From Fibrobacter sp. (GTDB lineage: Bacteria; Fibrobacterota; Fibrobacteria; Fibrobacterales; Fibrobacteraceae): a stretch of 60,891 bases of DNA. The position numbers and the translations under genes were made by a program. This document shows positions 18,771 through 27,819 of this stretch, piece after piece (the stretch's first letter is position 1; each line of letters opens with the position of its first letter). Location of the stretch: the NCBI GenBank assembly GCA_017965445.1, contig JAGCPZ010000026.1, positions 1 through 60,891 on the forward strand, in the 5' to 3' direction. Below the pieces are notes generated by a model. That model searched no databases. It saw only the letters and a program-made list of their open reading frames with translations, and had not been told where the DNA came from.

Positions 18771-19577
18771 ATGAACACAACGATTTTCTTTGCCGGTACT
18801 GGTAACATGGGCGGAGCCATCCTCCGCGGTCTTTTGAACGCAGGCACAGACGCCAAGAACATTTTCTTCTTTGACCCAAGCGACAAGGCAGCCGAAGCCG
18901 TGAGCGCTCTCGGTTGCGTCCGCGTCAAGAGCTTTGCCGAAGGCATCGAAAAGGCAAGCGTCACCTTCCTCTGCGTGAAGCCGCAGATTTTCAAACTAGT
19001 TGCCGCCGAATGGAAAGCCGCCGCATCCGCACTCAAAAGCGAAAAGACTTTCATCAGCATCATGGCCGGTGTCGCCCGCAAGAGCCTCATCGAAGTCCTC
19101 GGCGAAAAGAACCAAGTGCTCCGCGTGATGCCGAACTTGCCGCTAACCGTCGGTAAGGGTTCCGTAGGCCTCGCCACCGACGGCGTCTCCGAAGAAACGC
19201 TCAAGCTCGCCGAAGAAATCTTTGGCAACATCGGCATAACCTGCCGCGTTGCAGAATCCCTCATCGACGCCGTGACCGGACTTTCCGGCAGCGCCCCTGC
19301 ATACGTCTTTGAATTCATCGAAGGTCTCACCCGCGGTGGCGTCAAAGCAGGCCTCACCCGCGATGTCGCCCTCAAGCTCGCCCTCGGCACCATCGAAGGC
19401 AGCGTGGAACTTGTCAAGCAGTCCGGCAAGAGTCCAAGCGACCTCTGCGCCATGGTCTGCTCTCCGGCAGGCACGACAATTGCAGGCATTGACGCCCTCG
19501 AAGAAGGCGCATTCCGCAGCACACTCATCAAGGCCGTCGTCGCCGGCACCAACCGCAGCAAGGAACTGGGAAAATAA
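18771..19577 (+). CDS. proC: Pyrroline-5-carboxylate reductase
   Basis: ProC reduces pyrroline-5-carboxylate to proline with NAD(P)H. The 268 residues begin with the Rossmann motif FFAGTGNMGGAILRGLLNAG, then MAGVARKSL, RVMPNLPLTVGKGSVGL, and the signature LSGSAPAYVFEFIEGLTRGG followed by VCSPAGTTIAGIDALEEGAF. AAGGA precedes the ATG. Stand-alone gene between rho and a word-repeat block. Confidence 0.96.
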   Translation: MNTTIFFAGTGNMGGAILRGLLNAGTDAKNIFFFDPSDKAAEAVSALGCVRVKSFAEGIEKASVTFLCVKPQIFKLVAAEWKAAASALKSEKTFISIMAGVARKSLIEVLGEKNQVLRVMPNLPLTVGKGSVGLATDGVSEETLKLAEEIFGNIGITCRVAESLIDAVTGLSGSAPAYVFEFIEGLTRGGVKAGLTRDVALKLALGTIEGSVELVKQSGKSPSDLCAMVCSPAGTTIAGIDALEEGAFRSTLIKAVVAGTNRSKELGK

Positions 19578-19583
19578 ACAAAT

Positions 19584-19712
19584 AGATGTGAGCTATGAGC
19601 ACGGAGCTGAAGCTCCTTTGAGGTCGCTTCGCTTTGAGCTATGAGGTCAATAATCCTATACCTCATACCCCAAAGGCACGTAGTGCCGAGCCCATACCTC
19701 ATAGCTACATTT
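19584..19712. repeat. Intergenic word repeat, GAGCTATGAG type
   Basis: TGTGAGCTATGAGCACGGAG, CTTTGAGCTATGAGGTC, CATACCTCATACCCC and CCATACCTCATAGCTAC fill the gap between proC and the next gene. Shared word with 6720-6902 (opposite strand) and 49727-49862. Confidence 0.7.
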
Positions 19713-19723
19713 TTAATTGAATC

Positions 19724-21091
19724 ATGATCCCTTCTATCGATTTTTTCACAAAAGAAACAGCAACGTCCTCGTTCATCTTGGACGTCCTTTCTTCTGTGGA
19801 TAACACCGTCGATGTACACACTCCATTAAGCGACAACGCTCCCGAAATCGCAGAAGCATTGCGAACCCCGCTTGCGCCCATCGTCATCTGGGATCTTGAT
19901 TCCTTCGCCAACAAAAACGTCGAATATCTTTCGAGACTCCGTGAAAACAGCCCGGACTCCATGATTCTCGCTTACGCCGAAACCCCCGAGCGCAACGCAA
20001 ACGTTTCGAGCAAGCTCTACGACACAATCCTTTCCGTCGAAGCACTCCGGCTGCACCTGATGAGCAAGATTACGAGGCTCAAGGAAATCTACAACGCGAA
20101 GCGCATTTTTCGCGAAAGGATGTCGCACCTCGTCGGCAAAAGCGAAGCCATGAAAGGCTTACGCAAGAACGTAGAACGTGCCATACTACACACGGGCCCC
20201 GTCCTCATCCAAGGCGAATCCGGTGTCGGCAAAGACCTGATAGCTCGCGCTATCGCCTGCGTTTACGACAAATTCGTCACCGTCAATTGTAGCGCCATAC
20301 CCGACACTCTCTTTGAAAGCGAACTGTTCGGCCACACCCGTGGTGCATTTACCGGGGCGCAAAACGAACGCATCGGCCTTTTCGAAGACGCCAATGGCGG
20401 CGCCATATTCCTAGACGAAATCGGCGACATGCCGCTCCACGCCCAAGTCAAACTTTTACGCGTCATCCAGAATCACGAAATCCGCCCCATCGGTGCCAAC
20501 AAGACTCGCCACATTGACGTGCGCATCATCGCCGCCACAAATCGCGACCTTCGCGAAGAAATCCGCGAAAAGCGATTCCGCGAAGACCTGTATTACCGTC
20601 TGAACGTCATCCCGATGCAGCTTTCGCCACTCCGCGACCGCAAAGAAGACATCGAAGACCTCGCCAATTACTTTATACGCCAATACGCCCCGGCAGGTGA
20701 GCCATACACGCTCTCCTCCGAAGCATTGCTAAAACTGCAAAACCATAGTTGGCCCGGAAATATCCGCGAACTCGAAAACGTCATCCAGAGAGCCCTCTGC
20801 TTTACAGACCCAGGCATTCTGCGAGCCGAAGACCTGCAAATCGACGAAGACTCGCGCAAAAACGTTCGCTACACAAGCGAAAGCAACACAACAAACAAAG
20901 TATTCTACGCTGACAGTTACGATGAATTTCGCGACAATCAACTCGACGATGAACGTGAATTTTTAAAGGAAACCATCCGCAATTGCAACGGTTCCGTAGG
21001 CCTCGCCGCCGAACGGCTCCGCATGAACCGTACCGCGCTCTACAATCGCCTCGCCCGTCTTGGCTTAAGCGTTAAAAACGTTCAACAATAA
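19724..21091 (+). CDS. Sigma-54-dependent activator with degenerate receiver domain
   Basis: A 455-residue NtrC-type protein. N-terminal ~120 residues fold like a response-regulator receiver ([20 protein letters not shown]), but the phosphorylation and Lys positions are not clearly kept, so it may be a pseudo-receiver. The AAA+ domain has Walker A GESGVGKD (residues 164-171), the sigma-54 contact loop GAFTGA (207-212), Walker [13 protein letters not shown] and the R-finger region [13 protein letters not shown]. The last 40 residues are a Fis-type helix-turn-helix ([20 protein letters not shown]). No sensor kinase is adjacent. Target genes cannot be read from the window. Confidence 0.9.
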   Translation: MIPSIDFFTKETATSSFILDVLSSVDNTVDVHTPLSDNAPEIAEALRTPLAPIVIWDLDSFANKNVEYLSRLRENSPDSMILAYAETPERNANVSSKLYDTILSVEALRLHLMSKITRLKEIYNAKRIFRERMSHLVGKSEAMKGLRKNVERAILHTGPVLIQGESGVGKDLIARAIACVYDKFVTVNCSAIPDTLFESELFGHTRGAFTGAQNERIGLFEDANGGAIFLDEIGDMPLHAQVKLLRVIQNHEIRPIGANKTRHIDVRIIAATNRDLREEIREKRFREDLYYRLNVIPMQLSPLRDRKEDIEDLANYFIRQYAPAGEPYTLSSEALLKLQNHSWPGNIRELENVIQRALCFTDPGILRAEDLQIDEDSRKNVRYTSESNTTNKVFYADSYDEFRDNQLDDEREFLKETIRNCNGSVGLAAERLRMNRTALYNRLARLGLSVKNVQQ

Positions 21092-22034
21092 AACCACGGC
21101 GTGCAAGCGATGCGATTACGTTGTCCTGTTCATAAGCCAAATGCGCTGCGCCAACAACAACAAAGACATTTCTGTCTTGATGCAAGAACTTCTCAACAGA
21201 ATCAGCCATTAACACATTGCGATTCGTCATCAAGCGCTGATTATACTCATCCATAAAACGTTTTTCGTCAGGAGTATAATCCACATCATTTTCTTCATCC
21301 AACAAGCGAGTCAACAACTCATCGTCGCCCGTTTTCCAAGCGCGAACCATATCATTCATCACCATTTTAACCATTGAAACTTCGTGTAAAGTAGATTTAA
21401 GATAACAAATCCCCGCAGAATCCGATTCCGCCGGATCCGCAACAGCATCAATATGGCCCTTCACCGATTCAAGACTGATAATAGGTTTACCGTCCTTTGC
21501 AGCCCTGTTGAGCAACACATAATCAATTCCGTATTCAGATTTCAAACCTTCCTGTATATAGGCATAACTGCTAAGTTCCGTTGCCGCCAACCAAGGCCGC
21601 ATTCTCTCGAACATTTTCACAGGCAAATCCCACGCAGTGCAAAGACTATCCAAGGAATACCACAATTCCGGAGGCAACACATCACGCAACGTCCCCGTTG
21701 CAAGCATTCCGCGAGCCTCCATCTCCGAGCGCATTTCTCTCGCAATATATCCATCAGTTATATCGATTTCAACAGCAAGTTCGCTAGCGGCGTTAAAAGC
21801 AGAATCAATCACAGGTGCAAGCGGGTAAAAAGTTTCATCCGCCACATGGATACTCCCCAGCAACCATACCGAAGAATTTTCATCAGAAACTTTCCACAAG
21901 AAATGTTTCTGCCCCGGAGTTTCAGAATAACCCGGAGATGTCGCCGATTCCGAACATGCCACTAGGAATGCACTAAAATAGCACATCAAGCATGAGCCAA
22001 GCAAAGCGCGAAGCAACCGTGATTTATTCTTCAT
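21072..22034 (-). CDS. TraB/GumN-family lipoprotein
   Basis: I start at the ATG 22032-22034 (MKNKSRLLRALLG), which has AAGGAG upstream; an earlier in-frame start adds an unlikely 15 residues. Lipobox LVAC (Cys about 27). The TraB/GumN domain shows both GxxH motifs: GSIHVADETFYPL near residue 55 and GAAHLAYEQDN near residue 300, plus ELAVEIDI. Related Tiki/TraB proteins are membrane-associated metalloproteases; activity here is not shown. The 3' end overlaps the sigma-54 activator by 20 bases (convergent). Confidence 0.85.
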   Translation of the reverse strand: MKNKSRLLRALLGSCLMCYFSAFLVACSESATSPGYSETPGQKHFLWKVSDENSSVWLLGSIHVADETFYPLAPVIDSAFNAASELAVEIDITDGYIAREMRSEMEARGMLATGTLRDVLPPELWYSLDSLCTAWDLPVKMFERMRPWLAATELSSYAYIQEGLKSEYGIDYVLLNRAAKDGKPIISLESVKGHIDAVADPAESDSAGICYLKSTLHEVSMVKMVMNDMVRAWKTGDDELLTRLLDEENDVDYTPDEKRFMDEYNQRLMTNRNVLMADSVEKFLHQDRNVFVVVGAAHLAYEQDNVIASLARRGFIVERF

Positions 22035-22071
22035 AAACAAAACTCCTTGATTGGTACAATTTAAATATAAA

Positions 22072-22818
22072 TTATTCAAACGTTTCCGTCCAATCTAACA
22101 AACCCGCTTTTCGAGCATCGGTAGCCGCAGCCACCTTCACAGTTCCGCCATTCACAACCATAATCTTGTCGCAATAGCGCTCCGCGTATTCCACGGAATG
22201 CGTCGAGACGACAACTCCCATTTTACGTTCCACCGCTATTTTCTTCAGCAACCTGAACAGCGCATGACTACGCGGAATATCCAAGAACGCATTCGGTTCA
22301 TCGAGCAGCAATATTTTCACCTGTTGCGCCACAGCCTCCGCCAAGAACACGCGACTGCGCTCGCCATCGCTCAATTCCGCAATCGGGCGATTTGCAAAAT
22401 TTGCCACATCCAAAAGCGCCATCGATTCATCGACAATGCGGTTGTCCACATCCGTGCGGCTATCAAAAATTCCAGAATATGGAGAACGGCCCAAACGCAC
22501 AAATTCACTCACGCTCATACGCGGCGGAACCGCACTCGACATCCGCACCAGCGAAATTTCCTGAGCACGTTCACGGGGAGCCCATTCCGTAAGGGATTTC
22601 CCTTCCAGCGAAACAGAGCCCGCCACAGGTTTTAAAAGCCCTGCAAAAGTTTTCAGAAGCGAACTCTTGCCGCACCCGTTTTCGCCCATCAAGGCCACAA
22701 CCGTTCCCGATACGAGGGAAAAATCAAACGGGATTTTCATCGTTTCAAGTGCGGAATTGTACCCTACAAGCAAATTTTTGCACTCCAGTAAGGCAGTCTG
22801 CAAATATTCTTCACTCAT
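22072..22818 (-). CDS. ABC transporter ATPase, FecE/BtuD type
   Basis: A 248-residue nucleotide-binding subunit: Walker A GENGCGKSSLLK (about 46-57), Q-loop region, signature LSDGERSRVFLAEA, Walker B ILLLDEPNAFLD and the switch His in STHSVEYAE. The upstream gene encodes the matching FecCD permease, nine bases away. Import of iron-siderophore, haem or cobalamin is the usual role of this class; no substrate-binding protein or TonB receptor is in the window to decide. Confidence 0.93.
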   Translation of the reverse strand: MSEEYLQTALLECKNLLVGYNSALETMKIPFDFSLVSGTVVALMGENGCGKSSLLKTFAGLLKPVAGSVSLEGKSLTEWAPRERAQEISLVRMSSAVPPRMSVSEFVRLGRSPYSGIFDSRTDVDNRIVDESMALLDVANFANRPIAELSDGERSRVFLAEAVAQQVKILLLDEPNAFLDIPRSHALFRLLKKIAVERKMGVVVSTHSVEYAERYCDKIMVVNGGTVKVAAATDARKAGLLDWTETFE

Positions 22819-22827
22819 ATCCGCCCC

Positions 22828-23799
22828 CTAAAAACGCGCACCAGAGCCGCGCACAAGCACCCACATAATCACAGGAACACCCACCAACGAAAGCACTGCA
22901 TTCAACGGAACCGAAGCCGGGAAAAGCCCGCCCAAAAGCGCAAGCGCAACACCGCATAACGCAGCCCCGGGCAAAAGCACGCGATGGTTCGTCGTCTTGA
23001 AAAGCAGATAAGCTAAATGCGGTACCGCAATCCCGATGAACGCCACGGGCCCGCAAAACGCCGTCGTTGCTCCCGCCAAAAGGCTCGCACCGAGCAGCAC
23101 GCAAATCTTGGAACGCTTCACGCTGAGTCCAAGCCCGTGTGCAAAATCATCGCCCAAAAGCGCCGCATTCAAGTACCGCAGCGAAACGCCAATCATCACC
23201 AAGCCCACAATTACGGCACTCACAAAAATCCAAACGTCACCCAGCGTCACTCGGCCAAAACTTCCCATGCCCCACGCCACATACACGCGCAATGACTCCG
23301 AAGAATTCCCGGCAATCAACACGCTCACAATCGAATCGATAAAGTACCCCGTCAAAAGTCCGACAATCAAAAGCACGCCCGTCTGCGCAAAACGTGTCGC
23401 CGCAAACATCACGACAAGCGTCACAAGCAAAGCCCCGAGCGCCGCCGAACCCAGCACGCCGACACTTCCAAAGCCAATGCCCGCCAAAAGCGCAAGCGCC
23501 ACGCCGAGACTTGCGCCACTGCTAATGCCAAGTACAAACGGCCCCGCCAGCGGATTCCGGAACACCGTCTGTAGCGTCAAGCCCGACACCGCAAGCGACG
23601 CCCCCGCCAAAACCGCAGCAATCATCCGCGGGATTCTCAAGTTCCACAAAATGTTCGAAGAAATATCCGCGCCAGGGCTAAACAATGCCTGCACCACATC
23701 CGCAAACGGAATGTTCACCGCGCCAAAGCAAAGCGTCGCCACGCACAGCAACACAATCAAGACTCCCAGTGCAATAAAACCAATCAAAAGCCGCCGCAA
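22828..23799 (-). CDS. FecCD-type ABC permease
   Basis: A hydrophobic protein with eight to ten membrane segments, matching the FecCD/BtuC permease fold: GAVNIPFADVVQAL, LWNLRIPRMIAAVLAGASLA, NPLAGPFVLGISSGASLG, GGTTAFCGP-like ATTAFCGPVAFIGIAVPHLA. I prefer a TTG start at 23799 (LRRLLIGFIAL) since GGAGG at 23806-23810 sits six bases upstream. Starts at 23835 or 23859 are open but would overlap the preceding ATPase gene. Couples with the downstream ATPase. Confidence 0.88.
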   Translation of the reverse strand: MRRLLIGFIALGVLIVLLCVATLCFGAVNIPFADVVQALFSPGADISSNILWNLRIPRMIAAVLAGASLAVSGLTLQTVFRNPLAGPFVLGISSGASLGVALALLAGIGFGSVGVLGSAALGALLVTLVVMFAATRFAQTGVLLIVGLLTGYFIDSIVSVLIAGNSSESLRVYVAWGMGSFGRVTLGDVWIFVSAVIVGLVMIGVSLRYLNAALLGDDFAHGLGLSVKRSKICVLLGASLLAGATTAFCGPVAFIGIAVPHLAYLLFKTTNHRVLLPGAALCGVALALLGGLFPASVPLNAVLSLVGVPVIMWVLVRGSGARF

Positions 23800-23821
23800 A
23801 ACAAACCTCCAATGAAAAAAT

Positions 23822-25237
23822 TTAAAACAAGTCATCCAACGTAAGTTCTTTCTGAACAAAACCGCTATACTTATTATGCTTTAGGCCAAACGAAGTCACC
23901 ATCGTGAACATGACTGATTTTTTCGTATTCGTCTCCGAAATAAAAGTCTCTATCTTTTTTTCAAAATTTTCGGAATCACTCTTTGTAATTTCGTATTCCG
24001 TCTTGGAAAATTTCATTTCACACAGATTTATCGTCTGATCAGCCCTATCAATAAGCAAATCAACTTGAGCACCTTTAACTTTATTTTTATGCGTACGCCA
24101 ACTGCAAACACGGCATTGAACACCAGATATTCCAAGCGCATTTTTCATTTGAGCTACATGATTCAGACAAAGCATTTCAAACGCAAGCCCGCTCCACGTC
24201 TTGAACAATGGAGACCGAAGCGAATTTGTCCAGAAATGGTCGTCCTGATTTTTATTTTCTGATTCGAAGTAAAAATGGAACAACGTAAAAGGATCAATAA
24301 GTTGAATAAGCACATCTCTTTTGGTATTTCCGATAGGAGTGTATTCTCGCGTAAAACCGCACTGTTCCAGTTCCGTCAAAACAGTCGAAAAAGCCTTGTT
24401 GTTATTAAGCCCAGTCGTATCCAAGATTTCCTTTCTTGTCATTCCCATTTTCTTGGTCGAAAGAGTTTCTATAACAGCTTCATGCCCTGTACTTTGTTTA
24501 AACAAGGACCTGTATAAATTTTGAAATTCAAGTCGCAACTCGCCCGTTCTCGAAAACACCAGCCTGTCGATATTCTGGGCAACACTTTCATCAGCATTCA
24601 TCAGGGAATAATAATAAGGAATCCCTCCAAACGCCATATAGCATTCCGCAATTTCTTTGCGACGGTAGCCAAAGCCATATGTTTTGAAATATTGTTCCGC
24701 TTCGCTCAGTGTAAAAGGAGCAACCTCTATTTGATGAGTAACACGATTGTGGAGTCCACCACGATTGCAAATTAGTTTGTCAATCATCCAAGATGTAGCG
24801 GAGCCGCAAACAATCAATTTGATATCATTCCGATCAGACGCAAAGCCATTCCAAAAATGTTCCAAAGCCCCCACAAACAGAGCCCTTGCCGTATCAAGCC
24901 AAGGCAACTCATCAATAAAGACTATTTTTTTTCCCGAACCTAGATTGTCCAAATACCGTTCTAATTGGTCAAAAGCCGACAACCATGTAGTCGGTTTGGA
25001 ACACGCTCCAATTTTTTTCTGCAAGGCAAGTTGAAAATTTTCCAACTGTGTCGCCAAAGATGCATTTTCCATTCCAGAAAAAGAAAAAACAGCGTTTTTC
25101 CCAATAACTTGACGTATAAGAAATGTTTTGCCTACACGCCGCCGCCCATAAACAGCGATAAACTCCGACCTATCGGATTCAAGATATTTTTGAAGCAATT
25201 GAGTTTCTTTTTCACGACCCACCAAAACAGGCTGCAT
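23822..25237 (-). CDS. ATPase with C-terminal PD-(D/E)XK-like domain (ATPase_2/DUF234 type)
   Basis: A 471-residue protein starting at MQPVLVGREKETQ (ATG 25235-25237) with GGAGG seven bases upstream. Walker A AVYGRRRVGKTFLI (about 27-40), Walker B KIVFIDELPWLDT, followed by a winged-helix part (SLFKQSTGHEAVIETLSTK, LTELEQCGFTREYTPI). The last 120 residues carry GAQVDLLIDRAD and NLCEMKFSK, the D...ExK arrangement of PD-(D/E)XK nucleases, as in DUF234. Such genes are common, mobile and of unknown role in Fibrobacter-, Bacteroides- and archaea-type genomes. Its promoter overlaps the half-site array upstream. Confidence 0.85.
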   Translation of the reverse strand: MQPVLVGREKETQLLQKYLESDRSEFIAVYGRRRVGKTFLIRQVIGKNAVFSFSGMENASLATQLENFQLALQKKIGACSKPTTWLSAFDQLERYLDNLGSGKKIVFIDELPWLDTARALFVGALEHFWNGFASDRNDIKLIVCGSATSWMIDKLICNRGGLHNRVTHQIEVAPFTLSEAEQYFKTYGFGYRRKEIAECYMAFGGIPYYYSLMNADESVAQNIDRLVFSRTGELRLEFQNLYRSLFKQSTGHEAVIETLSTKKMGMTRKEILDTTGLNNNKAFSTVLTELEQCGFTREYTPIGNTKRDVLIQLIDPFTLFHFYFESENKNQDDHFWTNSLRSPLFKTWSGLAFEMLCLNHVAQMKNALGISGVQCRVCSWRTHKNKVKGAQVDLLIDRADQTINLCEMKFSKTEYEITKSDSENFEKKIETFISETNTKKSVMFTMVTSFGLKHNKYSGFVQKELTLDDLF

Positions 25238-25259
25238 AGAGTTGCCTCCTTTCCTCAAT

Positions 25260-25392
25260 AATATAACAAAAAAAATTCTATTTCAGCACATTTAAACATG
25301 AATATTGCTGAAATCAACATCAAAACAACAAATTTCAGCACATTTCATAACAAAAATTGCTGAAACATCTGTAAATATTCACTATTTCAGCA
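25260..25392 (-). promoter_or_regulatory. Promoter with 52-bp periodic inverted half-site array
   Basis: Half-sites TTTCAGCA start at 25281, 25333 and 25385; complements TGCTGAAA start at 25306 and 25358. The period is exactly 52 bp; spacings alternate 25 and 27. On the minus strand TATATT (25260-25265) is a -10 box for the ATPase gene with 17 bases to TGCTGA, so the first half-site covers the -35 position. Reads as 2.5 copies of an operator repeat. Confidence 0.75.
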
Positions 25393-25404
25393 CTTTTCAC
25401 AAAT

Positions 25405-25977
25405 CTAAAATTGCAATACCGCATTTGCTCCAAAGCTAGCTTTCGCCAAATTCAGTGTAGGTACCACCATAAACTGAACAGACTTCCATCCTTCTTCCTG
25501 CATCCTTACTTTATAACGATCCAAAGCCTCTTTGTATTCATCTCGTTTGGTAGCATGTTTTTTGCGAACATTGTATTTATGAATGTTATAAATAAGAACA
25601 GGTACCCCCAAAAGGTAAAAGGGGATAGCGATACCAAACGCTACACCTCCAGCAAGATGATTACCAGCCTCATCCCACCCATCATCACTTGATTTATTTA
25701 CTGCATAAATTGCCGTAACAAGAAAAAATGTACCTACACCAACAAGTCCTCCGCCAAAAACAATCCCCTCAATATTTGCTCCATACGAAGCGTCTTTATT
25801 TTCTCGTTCTATCAATTCCTTATAAATATCGATACTATCCAGCTCAACTAGATAAACATATTCACCTTCCGATGGAACATCCATTTTAGGCATGTCTTGC
25901 ACGCCAAGCTGTTCGTTGGCCAAGGCAAATGAAACACCAGCAACTAAGAGAAAAAAGAAAAACATCTTATTATTCAT
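25405..25977 (-). CDS. Exported hypothetical protein with two membrane segments
   Basis: 190 residues starting at MNNKMFFFFLLVAG (ATG 25975-25977) with a signal peptide cleaved near ALA-NEQ. Two hydrophobic segments (about 80-100 GGGLVGVGTFFLVTAIYAV and 115-140 HLAGGVAFGIAIPFYLLGVP with a short extension) resemble small membrane proteins with a Gly-rich hairpin. The C-terminal tail is basic and ends in a beta-rich segment. I do not recognise a family. Its stop lies 12 bases from the operator array. Confidence 0.6.
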   Translation of the reverse strand: MNNKMFFFFLLVAGVSFALANEQLGVQDMPKMDVPSEGEYVYLVELDSIDIYKELIERENKDASYGANIEGIVFGGGLVGVGTFFLVTAIYAVNKSSDDGWDEAGNHLAGGVAFGIAIPFYLLGVPVLIYNIHKYNVRKKHATKRDEYKEALDRYKVRMQEEGWKSVQFMVVPTLNLAKASFGANAVLQF

Positions 25978-26073
25978 TTTACGCCCACTTTTTAGAATCC
26001 AAAAAACAGAAAACAAATAAATCTGGTTATATCATACAAAATATAACATCAAAAAAGTTCTATCTTTCTAACC

Positions 26074-27201
26074 ATGCTCGACTATTCTCAAGTTCCAAGT
26101 CCTTGTTTCGTACTTGACGAAACACGTCTCCGCCGCAACATGGAAATCCTCGACGATATCCAGAACAAGACCGGCGTGAAAATCATCTGCGCTCTCAAAG
26201 GCTACAGTTTCTGGCGTTCTTTCCCGCACATCGGCGAATACCTCGCCGGCGCCACCGCCTCTAGCCTCAACGAAGCACGCCTCGCGCGCGAAGAGATGAA
26301 CAAGGAAGTCCACGTCTTTGCGCCCGTCTACGAAGACGACGAAATCGACGCGATCCTCGAAGCAGCGGACCACATCACGTTCAATAGCTTTTCGCAGTGG
26401 CAGCGTTTCAAGGACAAGACGCTCGCCCACGGCGTGAGTGCCGGCATCCGCGTGAACCCGGAATTTTCGACAGTCGAAACCGACATTTACAATCCCTGCG
26501 GCAAGTTCTCCCGCCTCGGCGTGACCGAAAAGGAATTCAAGCCCGAACTCCTTGACGGCATTGACGGTCTCCACTTCCACGCGCTTTGCGAACAAGATGC
26601 CGACGCTCTCGAAGGCGTTCTTGTCGCATTTGAAAAGCACTTCGGCAAGTACCTCCCGCAAATGAAGTGGGTGAACTTCGGCGGCGGTCACCACATCACC
26701 CGCAAGGATTACCACCGCGACGAACTCGTCCGCATTCTCAAGGATTTCTCTGCACGCTACCCGCACTTGCAGGTCATCATGGAACCGGGCGAAGCTATCG
26801 GCTGGCAAACTGGTGAACTCGTCGCAAGCGTTGGCGACATTGTCCACAACGAAATGGACATCGCCATCCTGAACGTTTCCATCAGCGCCCACATGCCAGA
26901 CTGCCTTGAAATGCCCTACCGCCCGAGCGTCATCGGCGCCGCATTCCCTGGCGAAAAGGCTCACACGTACAAGCTCACGGGCAATTCCTGCCTCGCAGGC
27001 GACCAGTTGGGAGACTTCTCTTTTGACGAACCGCTCAAGGTCGGCGACCGCATCATCTTCGAAGACATGATCCACTACACCATGGTCAAGACCACTTTCT
27101 TCAACGGGGTGCGTCACCCGAGCATCGGCAAGTTCGACGAAAATGGCAAGTTCCACCTGCTGCACAAATTCACGTACGAACAGTTTAAGGAGAAGCTGTA
27201 A
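26074..27201 (+). CDS. nspC: Carboxynorspermidine decarboxylase
   Basis: NspC is the PLP enzyme that decarboxylates carboxy(nor)spermidine, the last step of the alternative spermidine route. The 375 residues show PSPCFVLDETRLRRN, CALKGYSFW with the PLP Lys, ASSLNEARLA, FHALCEQDADAL, NFGGGHHITR, IMEPGEAI and the active-site Cys-Asp region NSCLAGDQLGDF. The partner carboxyspermidine dehydrogenase is not in the window. tsaE follows 23 bases downstream. Confidence 0.95.
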   Translation: MLDYSQVPSPCFVLDETRLRRNMEILDDIQNKTGVKIICALKGYSFWRSFPHIGEYLAGATASSLNEARLAREEMNKEVHVFAPVYEDDEIDAILEAADHITFNSFSQWQRFKDKTLAHGVSAGIRVNPEFSTVETDIYNPCGKFSRLGVTEKEFKPELLDGIDGLHFHALCEQDADALEGVLVAFEKHFGKYLPQMKWVNFGGGHHITRKDYHRDELVRILKDFSARYPHLQVIMEPGEAIGWQTGELVASVGDIVHNEMDIAILNVSISAHMPDCLEMPYRPSVIGAAFPGEKAHTYKLTGNSCLAGDQLGDFSFDEPLKVGDRIIFEDMIHYTMVKTTFFNGVRHPSIGKFDENGKFHLLHKFTYEQFKEKL

Positions 27202-27224
27202 GCGTTTTCGCGGCAGTTATTATC

Positions 27225-27638
27225 ATGCGTTTCACATCCGAACAAGACACATACAACTGGGCGATTGAATTCGCGAAGGAACTCAAAGTCGGCGACAAGG
27301 TTGCCCTCTATGGGAATCTCGGCGCAGGCAAGACCGTCATCAGCCGCGGCATCTGCAAAGGGCTCGGCTTCGAAGGCACGGTCTGCTCCCCGACCTACAC
27401 CATCCTCCACGAATACCCGAACAACCCGCCCATTTTCCATTTCGACCTGTACCGCCTCGAAGGTGGCGCAGACCTTTACGAAGTCGGCATGGACCCAGAC
27501 TACCTCGAAAGCGGCATCAGCCTCATCGAATGGCCCGAGCGCCTAGAAGAAAACGACACAGGCATCACCCACGTCGTTAAAATCCAAATCATTTCCGAAA
27601 CCGAACGCGAAATTACTGTCACAAAAGTCTCAAAGTAA
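27225..27638 (+). CDS. tsaE: tRNA threonylcarbamoyladenosine biosynthesis ATPase TsaE
   Basis: TsaE is the ATPase that supports TsaB-TsaD in making the t6A37 modification of ANN-reading tRNAs. 137 residues: P-loop YGNLGAGKTVISRGIC, switch Asp/Thr region SPTYTILHEYP, HFDLYRLEG and the Walker B-like SLIEWPERLE. Fits the family in length. Probably co-transcribed with nspC; the link between the two is not functional as far as is known. Confidence 0.95.
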   Translation: MRFTSEQDTYNWAIEFAKELKVGDKVALYGNLGAGKTVISRGICKGLGFEGTVCSPTYTILHEYPNNPPIFHFDLYRLEGGADLYEVGMDPDYLESGISLIEWPERLEENDTGITHVVKIQIISETEREITVTKVSK

Positions 27639-27657
27639 TACGTTTTTTGCAAAAACT

Positions 27658-27814
27658 GTCATTCCCGATTATAATCGGGAATCTCCATCTCGCTCATAAA
27701 AAGGCGATGCCCGCATCCTTCGGCTTCGCTCAGGACAGGCTCCGGCGGGCATGACATCGCATTATTGTCACCCCGGCCTAAGGCTGGTGAGCTTGCCGAA
27801 CCATGCCGGGGTCA
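27658..27814. repeat. Cluster of three REP-like hairpins
   Basis: Three elements in the convergent gap: 27658-27686 (GTCATTCCCGAT ... ATCGGGAATCTCC), 27706-27755 (GATGCCCGC ... GCGGGCATGACA with CTTCGGCTTCGCTCAGGACA in the loop) and 27767-27814 (GTCACCCCGGC ... GCCGGGGTCAA). They can act as bidirectional terminators and are variants of one repeat family. Confidence 0.7.
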
Positions 27815-27819
27815 ACCTT

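Noticed and set aside
25279..25400. CRISPR array
   Set aside because: Units are alternating inverted 8-base half-sites with a 52-bp period and only 2.5 copies; there are no 25-40 base direct repeats and no cas genes.
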